From contig SUZC01000001.1 of the NCBI GenBank assembly GCA_015060165.1, positions 124,001-188,000 on the forward strand: DNA of 64,000 nucleotides. The letters are read 5' to 3'. Positions 1 through 8,509 of this stretch are shown one piece after another (positions within the stretch are counted from its first letter, which is position 1; each line of letters starts with the position of its first letter). The DNA comes from Rikenellaceae bacterium (lineage in GTDB: Bacteria > Bacteroidota > Bacteroidia > Bacteroidales > Rikenellaceae). The position numbers were made by a program, and so were the translations under genes. The notes under the pieces are model-generated. The model made no database searches. It was not told the DNA's origin and worked only from the letters and a program-made list of their open reading frames with translations.

Positions 1-2271
1 TGCATTGTATTTAAGTATGCGATTGAATGTAATCACACGGAAGTATCGCGACAAGGTAGGACTCTCGCTTATGCGATTATTCTGATAATCGAAATACGAG
101 CAGGCATACTTCGCATTGCGGAAGTCGTTCATTCGCGACACCGGTATTCGCTCAATATTTACTGCATCGTCGGTTGATTGACGGAAATTATCAGGATTAA
201 GACTCAATGCCATAACCTCGGTTTGAGCATCCTGAACAGTAAGTTCTGTTGTTGATGTCTGCAACGCCTTATCGGGATATACAGGCGAGAATCGCAGACT
301 CTTTCCTCCATCGACCACAGCTTTACCCAAGCCCATCACAATATTACATACTCCATCCTCAGCCTTCTCATATCCCAACGGATAGAGATTCTGTGAGCGT
401 GCCACCCCAGACAAAGTTGGGAAGAAATATCCATTCTGCTCCGTACCGCACACCTCTTGTATCAGCACAGCCATTTTCTCCTCCGACAACAGATTTTGCG
501 ACGACTGTATATACGCTCTCGACGATGAAAAATATACCGATGCATATACACTCTTGATCGCCCTAACCAGCATACGCAGCATCTGGTCATCGTTCTCACA
601 TCGAGGAATCATATATGTTGAGTAGATTCCAGCAAATGGCTGATAATGAGAATCCTCCAATTTCGACGACGACCTGATAGCCAACGGCTTACGACAAGTT
701 GCAACAAATACTTTCAGCTTCTGATACAACTCCACAGGCAGAGTAGAATTCAAGAATTCCGACAATATACCATCATCGTCCAGATCGCGACCAATAACAT
801 ATTTCAGGCCATTTAGCTTGATAAACTGATCGAAATAATCAGTCGCCACAACCAGACTGCGTGGAATCATTATTCGCACGTTGGGATATTTATAGTATTG
901 GTTATATTTGGCCAACATACTATTCATAAATGCCAAGCCACGTGCTTTACCACCAATTGAGCCCTCTCCCAAACGAGCGAAACCGATGGCATCGCTATAT
1001 GTATCCACATCAAACTGTGCCACCAAGCCCTGGCCCAACATCGTACGATAATCCTTAAAGAGCGAAACCAACGCAGCACGATGCTCGGCTATCGAACTAA
1101 AATGGCTACTATTGATATTTCTCAACACATTTGCAAGTGGGAACAGGCCTCGTGAGTAGAGCCACTTCGAGAGTTTCATCTGCGACAGGTGGAACTCCAG
1201 CACATCATCAGGCACCGTAGCAATCAAATCCTGCATCTGCATCAAATCGCGAGCTCGACCCACTTCAGCTCCTGTCTCATGGTTGCGGAATACAAACTCG
1301 CCGAAACCAAACTCACGCAAAATAACATCCTGCAACTCCGTGAGCAGAGTTTTCGACGATTTAGATATAAAGCCCACACCCATTTGTTCAGCAACAGCGT
1401 TGTAATTCTCTTGCGAAGATTGCAGGATAACAGGCATCCAGGGGGTCTCGGTCTTAATCATCTTGCAAATATCTATTCCCGCATCGAGTTTTTCATTCTC
1501 TGCCCTATCGCCTTGATTTAATATAAGACCCACGTCCGATATTACGCCCAACAGATTCTTCTTGTATTGCGAATATATCTCAATAGCATCGGTATAATTG
1601 GTTGCAAGCAACACCTTCGGACGAGCACGCTTACGATTAATCTGCTGCTGCTCGTTATAAGCATCTTTTAAGAATTCGCTATTCTGCACAAGAAGAATTT
1701 TATACAACTCAGGCAGATAGGTCGAATAGAAACGTACAGAATCCTCCACCAGCAGAATCGCCTGCACACCTCCCTCCAGGATGTCAGACTCGGCATTGAG
1801 TTTATCCTCCATAAGTTTGATGATAGCGATAATCAGTTCGGGATTACCGTGCCAGCAAAAGATGTTATCAATAGCTGTACAATTCTGCTCATCAATCTGG
1901 CGATAAATCTCTTTCGAAAAACTTGTCAACAACACCACCGGCAGATTGGGATATATCTTCTTGACTTCACGCGCAAAATCGAATACATTAGGCTCTCCTA
2001 CATTGTACATCGTAAGCACAAAATCGAAATCACTACGGTGCGACAGCAATTCCAACGCATCGGTTGTAGACTCCACACGCGTAAACGACGGAGGATTACT
2101 CATATTGAGCTCCATATACTCGCGGTTGATTTGCGACTCTATATGACCATCCTCTTCAAGTATGTAGCCGTCATACGTACAACACACCAATAAAATTTTA
2201 TGTATACGGTGCTGCATAAAATGGTGCGGCTCCTGATTGTCGATTGTAAGATATGCGTTTTGAATCTCCAT
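1..2271 (-). CDS. PEP/pyruvate-binding ATP-grasp protein with receiver-like N-terminus (partial)
   Basis: The minus-strand frame is open from the ATG at 2271 to the left edge, giving 757 codons without a stop; the C-terminus lies outside the window. About residues 20-145 read like a response-regulator receiver fold (HKILLVCC, then VVLLTSF), and a second receiver-like stretch starts near residue 165 (AILLVEDS). From about residue 440 there is a PPDK/PEP-synthase nucleotide-binding domain, with GGKARGLAF and RSSSKLEDS matching the family's GxKAxxL and RSSxxxED signatures. Bacteroidetes homologues are usually labelled phosphoenolpyruvate synthase. The swivelling His domain and PEP-binding domain would be beyond the edge, so synthase activity cannot be judged. 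The receiver-like front suggests a signalling or regulated phosphotransfer role (inference). It is divergent from the gene at 2397. Confidence 0.75.
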   Translation of the reverse strand, partial: MEIQNAYLTIDNQEPHHFMQHRIHKILLVCCTYDGYILEEDGHIESQINREYMELNMSNPPSFTRVESTTDALELLSHRSDFDFVLTMYNVGEPNVFDFAREVKKIYPNLPVVLLTSFSKEIYRQIDEQNCTAIDNIFCWHGNPELIIAIIKLMEDKLNAESDILEGGVQAILLVEDSVRFYSTYLPELYKILLVQNSEFLKDAYNEQQQINRKRARPKVLLATNYTDAIEIYSQYKKNLLGVISDVGLILNQGDRAENEKLDAGIDICKMIKTETPWMPVILQSSQENYNAVAEQMGVGFISKSSKTLLTELQDVILREFGFGEFVFRNHETGAEVGRARDLMQMQDLIATVPDDVLEFHLSQMKLSKWLYSRGLFPLANVLRNINSSHFSSIAEHRAALVSLFKDYRTMLGQGLVAQFDVDTYSDAIGFARLGEGSIGGKARGLAFMNSMLAKYNQYYKYPNVRIMIPRSLVVATDYFDQFIKLNGLKYVIGRDLDDDGILSEFLNSTLPVELYQKLKVFVATCRKPLAIRSSSKLEDSHYQPFAGIYSTYMIPRCENDDQMLRMLVRAIKSVYASVYFSSSRAYIQSSQNLLSEEKMAVLIQEVCGTEQNGYFFPTLSGVARSQNLYPLGYEKAEDGVCNIVMGLGKAVVDGGKSLRFSPVYPDKALQTSTTELTVQDAQTEVMALSLNPDNFRQSTDDAVNIERIPVSRMNDFRNAKYACSYFDYQNNRISESPTLSRYFRVITFNRILKYNA

Positions 2272-2332
2272 AGTGCATTTATTTTTACGACCACAATCCC
2301 CAACTCATAAGGTTCTGGCCATCATAATGCAA

Positions 2333-2340
2333 CAAAGATA
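2333..2340 (-). promoter_or_regulatory. -7 promoter box for the ATP-grasp gene
   Basis: On the minus strand this reads TATCTTTG, an exact match to the Bacteroidetes -7 consensus TAnnTTTG. It lies 61 bases upstream of the ATG at 2271. Confidence 0.6.
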
Positions 2341-2342
2341 AG

Positions 2343-2359
2343 AATTCTCTATGAGAATT
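2343..2359. promoter_or_regulatory. Palindrome between divergent promoters
   Basis: AATTCTC-TAT-GAGAATT is a perfect 7-bp inverted repeat lying between the minus-strand -7 box (2333-2340) and the plus-strand -7 box (2373-2380). Its position fits an operator serving both directions; the binding protein is unknown. Confidence 0.4.
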
Positions 2360-2372
2360 TCTGCAATTTTAT

Positions 2373-2380
2373 TAATTTTG
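2373..2380 (+). promoter_or_regulatory. -7 promoter box for the C_GCAxxG_C_C gene
   Basis: TAATTTTG matches TAnnTTTG. The box ends 16 bases before the ATG at 2397, so the leader is short. Confidence 0.5.
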
Positions 2381-2396
2381 CGATATAATCAACCCT

Positions 2397-2873
2397 ATGA
2401 ATGTTATGAAAGTCAATCCAGAGGAGCGTTCGGCTCGTGCGAAGGAGTTATTTTTATCGGGCTACAACTGTGCTCAATCGGTATTTCTCGCTTATCGAGA
2501 CTTTACCAATCTCGACGAAAAGACAGCTGCAATAGTGGCATCGCCGTTTGGAGGAGGTATGGGTCGCTTGCGAGAGGTGTGCGGTGCTGTAAGTGGTATG
2601 ACTATGGTTGCAGGATTCCTCTATCCCAACTACGACCCAAGCAACAGTCAGTCAAAAAAAGCCAATTACACAGCTGTTCAAGAGTTGGCAGAAAAATTCA
2701 GGGCCGAAAATGGGGCAATAGTTTGCCGCGAATTATTGGGTCTCGCTCAGCAAAAGGATGACCCAACGCCATCTGCCCGTACCGAGGCGTACTACAAGCG
2801 TCGTCCTTGCGCCGAATATGTAGCTATTGCAGCCCGCATCGTAGGTGAAAAGATAAATACTATGCAAGATTAA
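2397..2873 (+). CDS. C_GCAxxG_C_C family redox-active protein
   Basis: A 158-residue cytoplasmic protein of the cysteine-rich C_GCAxxG_C_C family, putative redox or metal-binding proteins found in anaerobes. The sequence shows GYNCAQSV near residue 24, the glycine-rich FGGGMGRLREVCGAVSG segment in the middle, and a late cysteine in RRPCAEYV. These are the conserved cysteine positions of the family, whose substrate is not established. An in-frame ATG three codons downstream (2406) gives MKVNPEERS and is an equally good start. It stands alone, followed by a strong terminator shared with mscL. Confidence 0.8.
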   Translation: MNVMKVNPEERSARAKELFLSGYNCAQSVFLAYRDFTNLDEKTAAIVASPFGGGMGRLREVCGAVSGMTMVAGFLYPNYDPSNSQSKKANYTAVQELAEKFRAENGAIVCRELLGLAQQKDDPTPSARTEAYYKRRPCAEYVAIAARIVGEKINTMQD

Positions 2874-2926
2874 ACCCATAGTGAGAATGGCGAAAAATTA
2901 ATAAAAAGACCACTCCCAAATAACAT

Positions 2927-2960
2927 AAATGGTTGCTTGAAATAAATCAAGCAACCATTT
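2927..2960. terminator. Bidirectional terminator
   Basis: A perfect 14-bp inverted repeat (AAATGGTTGCTTGA and its complement) around a 6-base loop. It lies between the convergent ends of the gene at 2397 and mscL, with A/T runs on both sides. Confidence 0.8.
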
Positions 2961-2983
2961 ATTATTCAGTGTTTTATAAAAAA

Positions 2984-3433
2984 TTATTTCTTCTCCTTCA
3001 AAAGATCTCGAATCTCGGTAAGAAGCTTCTCCTCTGCAGTAGGCTCTGGCTCTGGCTCTGGTGCAGGTGCTGGTGCAGGAGCCGGCTCCTCCTTCTTTTT
3101 ACGGTTGAGTCTGTTCATCAACTTAACGATAAGGAATACACAGAATGCCAAAATAATAAAGTCGATACACTGCTGAATAAATGCACCGTAGTTCCAATAC
3201 ACTGGCTCAGCAGCCTCGGTCGATGTCGAAACGGCATCACGCACAGCCGAAATATCAAGTTTCAAATCCGAGAAGTTGGTGTTACCCATAATCACGCCGA
3301 TAGGAGGCATCAAGATATCGTTCACCAACGATGTAACAATCTTACCGAACGCACCACCGATGATAACACCGACAGCCATATCCATCACGTTACCCTTAAC
3401 GGCAAACTCTTTAAACTCTTTCAAAAATCCCAT
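2984..3433 (-). CDS. mscL: Large-conductance mechanosensitive channel MscL
   Basis: A 149-residue inner-membrane channel that opens under membrane tension to release solutes during osmotic downshock. The N-terminus [15 protein letters not shown] followed by the first transmembrane helix ([15 protein letters not shown]) is the MscL signature. A second helix lies around residues 85-105 ([15 protein letters not shown]), and the end has a charged cytoplasmic helix ([16 protein letters not shown]). The linker before that helix is an unusual run of Ala-Pro and Glu-Pro dipeptides encoded by short near-identical DNA repeats (about 3047-3085), a spot likely to vary in length. It is monocistronic and converges on the shared terminator. 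Confidence 0.95.
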   Translation of the reverse strand: MGFLKEFKEFAVKGNVMDMAVGVIIGGAFGKIVTSLVNDILMPPIGVIMGNTNFSDLKLDISAVRDAVSTSTEAAEPVYWNYGAFIQQCIDFIILAFCVFLIVKLMNRLNRKKKEEPAPAPAPAPEPEPEPTAEEKLLTEIRDLLKEKK

Positions 3434-3604
3434 AACTCAATGTTTTATTAAATTAAATTTTGTTTCAAATCAATCACGTAGACGTTGCGAAGATAACGAT
3501 TATTAATTGATTAGGCAAATGAGAGAGAAAATTATCGCCCTACTTATTGAAAAAAATCATATCCAGCACGCTTTTGGCAGCTTTTCGATTTTAATCAAAT
3601 TCGC

Positions 3605-3612
3605 TATCTTTG
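3605..3612 (+). promoter_or_regulatory. -7 promoter box for umuDC
   Basis: TATCTTTG lies 14 bases before the umuD ATG at 3627. This argues for that start rather than an upstream in-frame ATG at 3507, which would precede the promoter. Confidence 0.6.
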
Positions 3613-3626
3613 CAAAAACAGTTTTT

Positions 3627-4046
3627 ATGAGTAAACTAGAACCATATCAAATAGACTACAATCCGCAGGAGTTGGAACTATGCGGTGAGGTGAAGGCCGG
3701 ATTCCCAAGTCCAGCCGACGACACCCCACACGAACGACTCGACCTTATGCGGCTCATCATTCGCCATCCCGCCTCGACATTCTATTTCAGAGTGAGCGGA
3801 GTGAGTATGGTTGGTGACAATTTCGACGAAGGTGATATAATCGTTGTCGACAAGAGTTTGGAGGCTTCAGATGGTTCAATTGCTGTATGCTACGTCGATG
3901 GCGAATTTACTATAAAGCGAATTCGTCGTGACAAAGATTGCCTATGGCTTATGCCATCAAACGACAAATACCCACCAATTCGCATTACATCCGACAACGA
4001 ATTTACAGTGTGGGGTATCGTAACCTACATCATCAAAAAGGTATAA
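3627..4046 (+). CDS. umuD: UmuD-like S24 peptidase (translesion polymerase accessory)
   Basis: A 139-residue LexA/UmuD-family protein. RecA-stimulated self-cleavage of such proteins yields the UmuD' form that partners UmuC. The likely cleavage site is the Ala-Gly in VKAGFPSPADD, followed by the catalytic serine in GVSMVGD and the catalytic lysine in GEFTIKRI. These correspond to Ser60 and Lys97 of E. coli UmuD, and the length matches E. coli UmuD (139). The start at 3627 is chosen because the -7 box is just upstream and the protein then begins near the normal family N-terminus. umuC follows after 3 bases, so the two are cotranscribed. DNA-damage induction is expected from the family, but no LexA box was recognised. 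Confidence 0.9.
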   Translation: MSKLEPYQIDYNPQELELCGEVKAGFPSPADDTPHERLDLMRLIIRHPASTFYFRVSGVSMVGDNFDEGDIIVVDKSLEASDGSIAVCYVDGEFTIKRIRRDKDCLWLMPSNDKYPPIRITSDNEFTVWGIVTYIIKKV

Positions 4047-4049
4047 AAC

Positions 4050-5315
4050 ATGTATGCCCTTGCCGACTGTAACAACTTCTTCGTATCGTGCGAGAGAGTA
4101 TTCAGGCCCGACTTAAATCTCAGGCCTGTTATTGTCTTGTCGAACAACGATGGTTGCGCAGTAGCTCGCAGCAACGAAGCCAAAGCACTCGGCATCGAGA
4201 TGGGAGCCCCACTCTTCAAGATTCGCGATATTGTAAATCGTCATAATGTAGCCGTCTTTTCTGGCAATATGGCGCTCTATGGCGATATGTCACATCGCGT
4301 GCAGCAGACTCTGTTGGAATTTGCACCATCTATCGAGCGATATAGCATTGATGAGGCATTTATCGACCTAACCGGTATGGTCGACACTAATTTCGACGCA
4401 CTCGCAAAAGAGATTTCCCGCAGATGCCGACATAACACCGGCATTCCCGTATCTGTCGGTATAGCTCCGACAAAAACTCTTGCAAAGATAGCATCGAAAC
4501 TCTGCAAGCAATACCCTCGACTTCAAGGAGGCTGTTATATGCATCGCAATGAGGATATCGAGAAAGTATTGCGTAAGTTCCCCATAGGTGATGTATGGGG
4601 AATCGGCCGCCGATACCGCCGCAAGCTCACAGATTGTGGCATAAATACAGCTTACGATTTCACCCAACTCTCGGAAGAGTGGGTTCGTGCACTTATGGGC
4701 ATCGCAGGCGTAAGGACCTGGCGAGAACTTCGAGGCGAGGCTTGCATTGAGTTTGAAGATGGATTTCAAGCCAAACAATCAATCTGCACATCACGCAGTT
4801 TTACAAGCGAGATATACGACATCAAAGAGCTTGCCGAACAAATTGCTAAATTCACTTCGATGACAGCAGCCAAACTACGCAAGCAAGGATCAGCCTGCAC
4901 ACAACTTCACGTATTTGCCTGGACAAATCGATTTAAAGAGGAGGAATCCAACTACAAAGGGAGCAGCATAGTAATTCCTTTCGAGGTTGCCACCGACAGC
5001 ACGATCGTTATGCTCAAAGCCGCCAACAAAGCGCTTATACAGATATTCCGTCGAGGATGTGGCTATAAAAAAGCGGGAGTCATTGCTACGGGAATCATTC
5101 CTCGCAATAGTATACAAAATAATTTATTCGACAAGACCGATCACTCACGCCACTCAAAGATTATGCAAACGATTGATAAAATCAACTCTTCGATAGGTCA
5201 CGACTCAATAATTATTGCCTCACAAGGATTTAGCGATGTTAAGATGCGACACGAACATCGTTCACCTCATTACACGACAGATTGGGCCGACATACCGACC
5301 GTAACCATAAAATAA
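4050..5315 (+). CDS. umuC: Y-family DNA polymerase V catalytic subunit UmuC
   Basis: A 421-residue error-prone translesion polymerase. It opens with the Y-family palm motif ALADCNNFFVSCERVF (first catalytic Asp) and shows SIDEAFID (second catalytic Asp-Glu pair) near residue 100. Next come VGIAPTKTLAKIASK and the helix-hairpin-helix-like VWGIGRRYRRKL. The little-finger region and a UmuC-type C-terminus follow to residue 421, the normal full length. It works with the UmuD' product of the upstream gene to bypass lesions. The UmuDC pair may derive from an old mobile element, as is common in Bacteroidetes, but nothing here marks it as recently acquired. Confidence 0.95.
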   Translation: MYALADCNNFFVSCERVFRPDLNLRPVIVLSNNDGCAVARSNEAKALGIEMGAPLFKIRDIVNRHNVAVFSGNMALYGDMSHRVQQTLLEFAPSIERYSIDEAFIDLTGMVDTNFDALAKEISRRCRHNTGIPVSVGIAPTKTLAKIASKLCKQYPRLQGGCYMHRNEDIEKVLRKFPIGDVWGIGRRYRRKLTDCGINTAYDFTQLSEEWVRALMGIAGVRTWRELRGEACIEFEDGFQAKQSICTSRSFTSEIYDIKELAEQIAKFTSMTAAKLRKQGSACTQLHVFAWTNRFKEEESNYKGSSIVIPFEVATDSTIVMLKAANKALIQIFRRGCGYKKAGVIATGIIPRNSIQNNLFDKTDHSRHSKIMQTIDKINSSIGHDSIIIASQGFSDVKMRHEHRSPHYTTDWADIPTVTIK

Positions 5316-5353
5316 TATTATGACATTGTATTATAACGGCCGATGAGACAACC

Positions 5354-5941
5354 CTACAAAAGCATTTTGCGCAATTTGGCACAACTACCCTCAGTGTCGT
5401 CTCTATCGAAATGGAAAGGCGTAATACCAAACTGTTTAGCAACCTCTACGTTTTCTATGCGGTCATCGATAAACATAGTCTGGGCAACATCCAGATTGTA
5501 GCGTTTGATAAGAATCTCATAGATGCTGGGCATCGGCTTAACAACGCCCTCTTCACACGAAACCACCTCGCCATCGAAATTACTATATACGGGTTGCTTA
5601 CGCAGGAAGTCAATGAATTCGCGAGACATATTCGACAATACGTAGAGTTTATAGCCGGCACGTTTCAAATCTTGAATCAAGGCCTCTGTTGCAACGATTG
5701 TCTCCTGACGAGAAATCGATGCCAGAATCATACTACGAGTATAATCCTCCTCGACACCACGATAAGCGCTCAAATCGCTAACAACTTTATCGAAGCTCGA
5801 TACACCCATATCGTAGTCAACCCAAAATTGCGGCATAGGCGATTGGGCAACATACGAGAAGAAACGTTTATACTCCTCACTACTCTTATTTGGATTCTGG
5901 GCAAAGACCACTCTACCGAGGTCGAAAACAATATTTTTCAT
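5354..5941 (-). CDS. HAD-superfamily hydrolase (YihX-like)
   Basis: A 195-residue cytoplasmic haloacid-dehalogenase-fold protein. Motif I is FDLGRVVF: the nucleophile Asp is present and the usual second Asp is replaced by Gly, as in YihX-like members. Motif II is YVLSNMS, the lysine motif is VKPMPSIYE, and motif III is MFIDDRIENVE. The helical cap between motifs I and II is short. Most relatives dephosphorylate small sugar phosphates, but the substrate cannot be read from sequence. It converges on umuC with 38 bases between the stops. Its ATG lies only a few bases from a perfect -7 box (5947-5954), so the message may be leaderless. Confidence 0.85.
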   Translation of the reverse strand: MKNIVFDLGRVVFAQNPNKSSEEYKRFFSYVAQSPMPQFWVDYDMGVSSFDKVVSDLSAYRGVEEDYTRSMILASISRQETIVATEALIQDLKRAGYKLYVLSNMSREFIDFLRKQPVYSNFDGEVVSCEEGVVKPMPSIYEILIKRYNLDVAQTMFIDDRIENVEVAKQFGITPFHFDRDDTEGSCAKLRKMLL

Positions 5942-5946
5942 ATCTA

Positions 5947-5954
5947 CAAAGATA
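5947..5954 (-). promoter_or_regulatory. -7 promoter box for the HAD gene
   Basis: On the minus strand this reads TATCTTTG. Only five bases separate it from the start codon at 5941. Confidence 0.6.
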
Positions 5955-6171
5955 TAAATTGCGCCTAAGATTCACAAATAATCACACACAAAAGTTTATT
6001 CACACTAACCATAAAACAGATATTATCCACCATCCAAAATCGGTCTTCGTCAGCAATAACAAACACACTTCGACGACCGACAATCCCATATCTACACCCC
6101 GAGGCGAGAGGTACAACCAATCGGAATCGATAAAAAACAAATAAAAGAGCATTAAGAATAATAATTTTATC

Positions 6172-6179
6172 TATCTTTG
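6172..6179 (+). promoter_or_regulatory. -7 promoter box for the NigD-like gene
   Basis: TATCTTTG lies 40 bases upstream of the ATG at 6220. The rest of the 278-base gap after the HAD start holds nothing else recognisable. Confidence 0.6.
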
Positions 6180-6219
6180 CGTTTGAATAACAATTAGAAA
6201 CCATAAATTTTAAACAAAT

Positions 6220-6948
6220 ATGAGAAAACTGATTGCATTTGCAACAATGATTTTTGCAGCAGCCACACTCAATATATCGTGTGAGGGTGTGGAAAACAAA
6301 GTTGATTATCACGCAGATTTGGCAAGCCTTGTAGATGGCACACCCGAGAGTGGCAACTTCTATGTTATCTTCGATGATAACCAAAAGGCATACGTAACCA
6401 ATTCAAACCAATTCACAATCCCCAAGGAGGCATATACCGATGGTGAGGCTCGTGCTATCATCCAGTATAGCATCGACGGCAGCAAGTCGGGGTACGATAA
6501 GTCTATCAAGTTGGCCAGCATCTACCCTATCGTCACCGACCCTGTCTACATTAAGACCGAGAACCCTCTCGATTTTAACTCAATGAAGGCATCGTTTGAT
6601 ATCTCTAATGCCTACATTGCTCGCGACTATATCAACATCGGTTTGAAGTATATGTATAATGAGAACCCAACAAGCCACTCATTCTACCTTATTTATAATG
6701 CTGATCCCGATAGCGAGAAAGATGGTTTGTTCAAGGGTCATTATATGAACGATGGTTATCTCCACCTTGAGCTCTTCCACGACCCTGGTCGCGATATCAA
6801 CGTCGAGACTTATGAGTCATACGTTTCATTCAAATTCAAACCTGAGGATTTGGAGGTTAATATCGATGATTACGTAGGTATCAAGCTTCTCTATCGTTCA
6901 TTGAAGGATAATAACAACATCAACGAGTTTACTATCAAATTCAAATAA
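6220..6948 (+). CDS. NigD-like secreted lipoprotein
   Basis: A 242-residue lipoprotein. It has a lysine-containing hydrophobic signal ending in a lipobox-like LNISC, with Cys21 as the likely lipidated residue. The mature part is beta-rich with no enzyme motif. Its layout, a small N-terminal barrel (FYVIFDDNQKAYV) followed by a C-terminal sandwich (DISNAYIARDYINIGLKY), resembles the NigD-like proteins common in Bacteroidales, whose function is unknown. It is monocistronic between its own promoter and a strong terminator. The family call rests on layout and a few motif-like stretches; 'hypothetical lipoprotein' is the safe fallback. Confidence 0.65.
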   Translation: MRKLIAFATMIFAAATLNISCEGVENKVDYHADLASLVDGTPESGNFYVIFDDNQKAYVTNSNQFTIPKEAYTDGEARAIIQYSIDGSKSGYDKSIKLASIYPIVTDPVYIKTENPLDFNSMKASFDISNAYIARDYINIGLKYMYNENPTSHSFYLIYNADPDSEKDGLFKGHYMNDGYLHLELFHDPGRDINVETYESYVSFKFKPEDLEVNIDDYVGIKLLYRSLKDNNNINEFTIKFK

Positions 6949-6974
6949 TTTTGAGGCATAAGTCAAACGAGATT

Positions 6975-7012
6975 AAAGCTCCGTTTCCACCCTGGGAAAC
7001 GGAGCTTTTTAT
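6975..7012 (+). terminator. Rho-independent terminator
   Basis: A 14-bp stem (AAAGCTCCGTTTCC and complement) with a short loop, followed by TTTTTATTT, just after the NigD-like gene. Confidence 0.85.
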
Positions 7013-7124
7013 TTGGCAATCAATAGGACAATTTACACCACGCACATACTACATACATTTACAATGTTAATATAAAGCGATACAAAACCTTCCAACCATC
7101 ACACACAAACATTCTTTAACAAAA

Positions 7125-7160
7125 AAAAAGTTGCCTTAAAACTCTTTAAGACAACTTTTT
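7125..7160 (-). terminator. Terminator of the pot operon
   Basis: An inverted repeat of 16 bases with one mismatch (AAAAAGTTGCCTTAAA / TTTAAGACAACTTTTT) around ACTC, placed directly after the potD stop. A/T tails on both sides make it usable from either direction. Confidence 0.75.
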
Positions 7161-7185
7161 AATATTATATATTCTCATCTATTCT

Positions 7186-8505
7186 CTACCATCTTCTGGT
7201 GCGTTGGCGGCGACGCTTGATTTTTCGCATAATACCGGCAATGGACAAACAACCAAAGACAAAGAGGATAAAGATAACCATTGCATTATTGAGGTTATCG
7301 CCCTTAACTCGCGACCACATCTCCAACAAAGCCGACGTACGAGGTCCGCTGTCGTGCATCATGGCACAACGGTCAATCACAGCTTTATCGGCATAAAGAA
7401 CAGGATCTATTACCACGCTATCAGCCTCATCACCGAAGAAATATGTCAAATCAAGTGGCTCTTCCAAGCCTGCCTCCACAGCCGACTCCGACATATAATC
7501 CATCACCTCCTTGGTGCCGATGACGCTCACATAACCAATCTCCTCCATATTGCGGATGGCATTCTCCGACTTACACATAAAGTTGATAAAGTAGCTCGCA
7601 GCCTTCACATTTTTAGCATACTTTGGAATAACCCATCCATCAAACCATACGATACTACCCTCTTTTGGTACGATATAATCCAACTCTACACCCACTTCGG
7701 CAGCCTCTTCGATTGCCCACACAGCATCGCCGCTCCACGTAAGATTCAGAATGGCTTTCTCTTTGGTCATCATCTCTTTGCCAAAATCAGCCTCCCAGCC
7801 GGCCACGTTGGGTTTGGCTTTTTTGAGCAGATTTTCCACCACAGCTATCGACTCGTCCGACGAATCGTGCATAAGTTCACTCATCGACACTTCGCCACGC
7901 TTAATACGATCCTGGTTAGCATATATCAACAATGGAGAGTATACATCGCGGAAAGCATCCTTCACGAACAACTTACCCTTAAATTTCGAATCCCATAAAG
8001 CACTCCAACTATCAACCTCAGAACGCTCTACGTAACGCTTATTATAAAGGAAACCTGTTGTTCCCCACATATATCCCACTGCGTAATCGTTTGCGTTTTT
8101 ACCATTACCATCAATCTGATCAAACACATCGTGGATATATGGCGACACATTCCCCAGATAGTTAGGAGTATCTCCAAAATCCTTATTAATCGGGAGCAGC
8201 AAATCGTTTTTCAACATTCGTTCGATGATATACTCCGAAGGGCAAGCAACATCGAAATCCTCCTTGCCACGTTCGATTTTGGCGAGCATGGTCTCGTTGA
8301 TATCAAAAAGCTGATATACAATCTCGATATCCTCGCCGGTCTGCTCCTTATACCACTCCTCAAACTCACCAAGCAGATCCTCATCAATATAATCAGCCCA
8401 GTTGTAAACTTTGAGTATAGACTTGCGTTTCTCGTCTCTGTTACACGAGGTTACAACAAATAAGAGCGCCGTGGCTACTATAAATATGCTAAATAATTTT
8501 CTCAT
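7186..8505 (-). CDS. potD: Spermidine/putrescine-binding lipoprotein PotD with C-terminal membrane anchor
   Basis: A 439-residue substrate-binding protein that captures polyamines and delivers them to PotBC. The ATG at 8505 (MRKLFSIF) gives a clean lipoprotein signal ending in VVTSC (Cys21); an upstream in-frame ATG at 8550 would put 15 charged residues in front of it. The PotD-like body starts with KVYNWADYIDEDLL and continues with typical family segments (NLTWSGDAVWAIEEA). Unusually, the protein continues past the normal end into a hydrophobic helix (AMVIFILFVFGCLSIAGIM) and a very basic tail, so it looks anchored at both ends. It is the last gene of the operon, four bases after potC. Confidence 0.9.
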   Translation of the reverse strand: MRKLFSIFIVATALLFVVTSCNRDEKRKSILKVYNWADYIDEDLLGEFEEWYKEQTGEDIEIVYQLFDINETMLAKIERGKEDFDVACPSEYIIERMLKNDLLLPINKDFGDTPNYLGNVSPYIHDVFDQIDGNGKNANDYAVGYMWGTTGFLYNKRYVERSEVDSWSALWDSKFKGKLFVKDAFRDVYSPLLIYANQDRIKRGEVSMSELMHDSSDESIAVVENLLKKAKPNVAGWEADFGKEMMTKEKAILNLTWSGDAVWAIEEAAEVGVELDYIVPKEGSIVWFDGWVIPKYAKNVKAASYFINFMCKSENAIRNMEEIGYVSVIGTKEVMDYMSESAVEAGLEEPLDLTYFFGDEADSVVIDPVLYADKAVIDRCAMMHDSGPRTSALLEMWSRVKGDNLNNAMVIFILFVFGCLSIAGIMRKIKRRRQRTRRW

Positions 8506-8509
8506 CTCT

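Noticed and set aside
2933..3451. Plus-strand open frame of 172 codons
   Set aside because: It is the antisense of mscL and starts within the terminator hairpin.
5411..5968. Plus-strand open frame of 185 codons
   Set aside because: It is the antisense of the HAD hydrolase gene, which has clear motifs.
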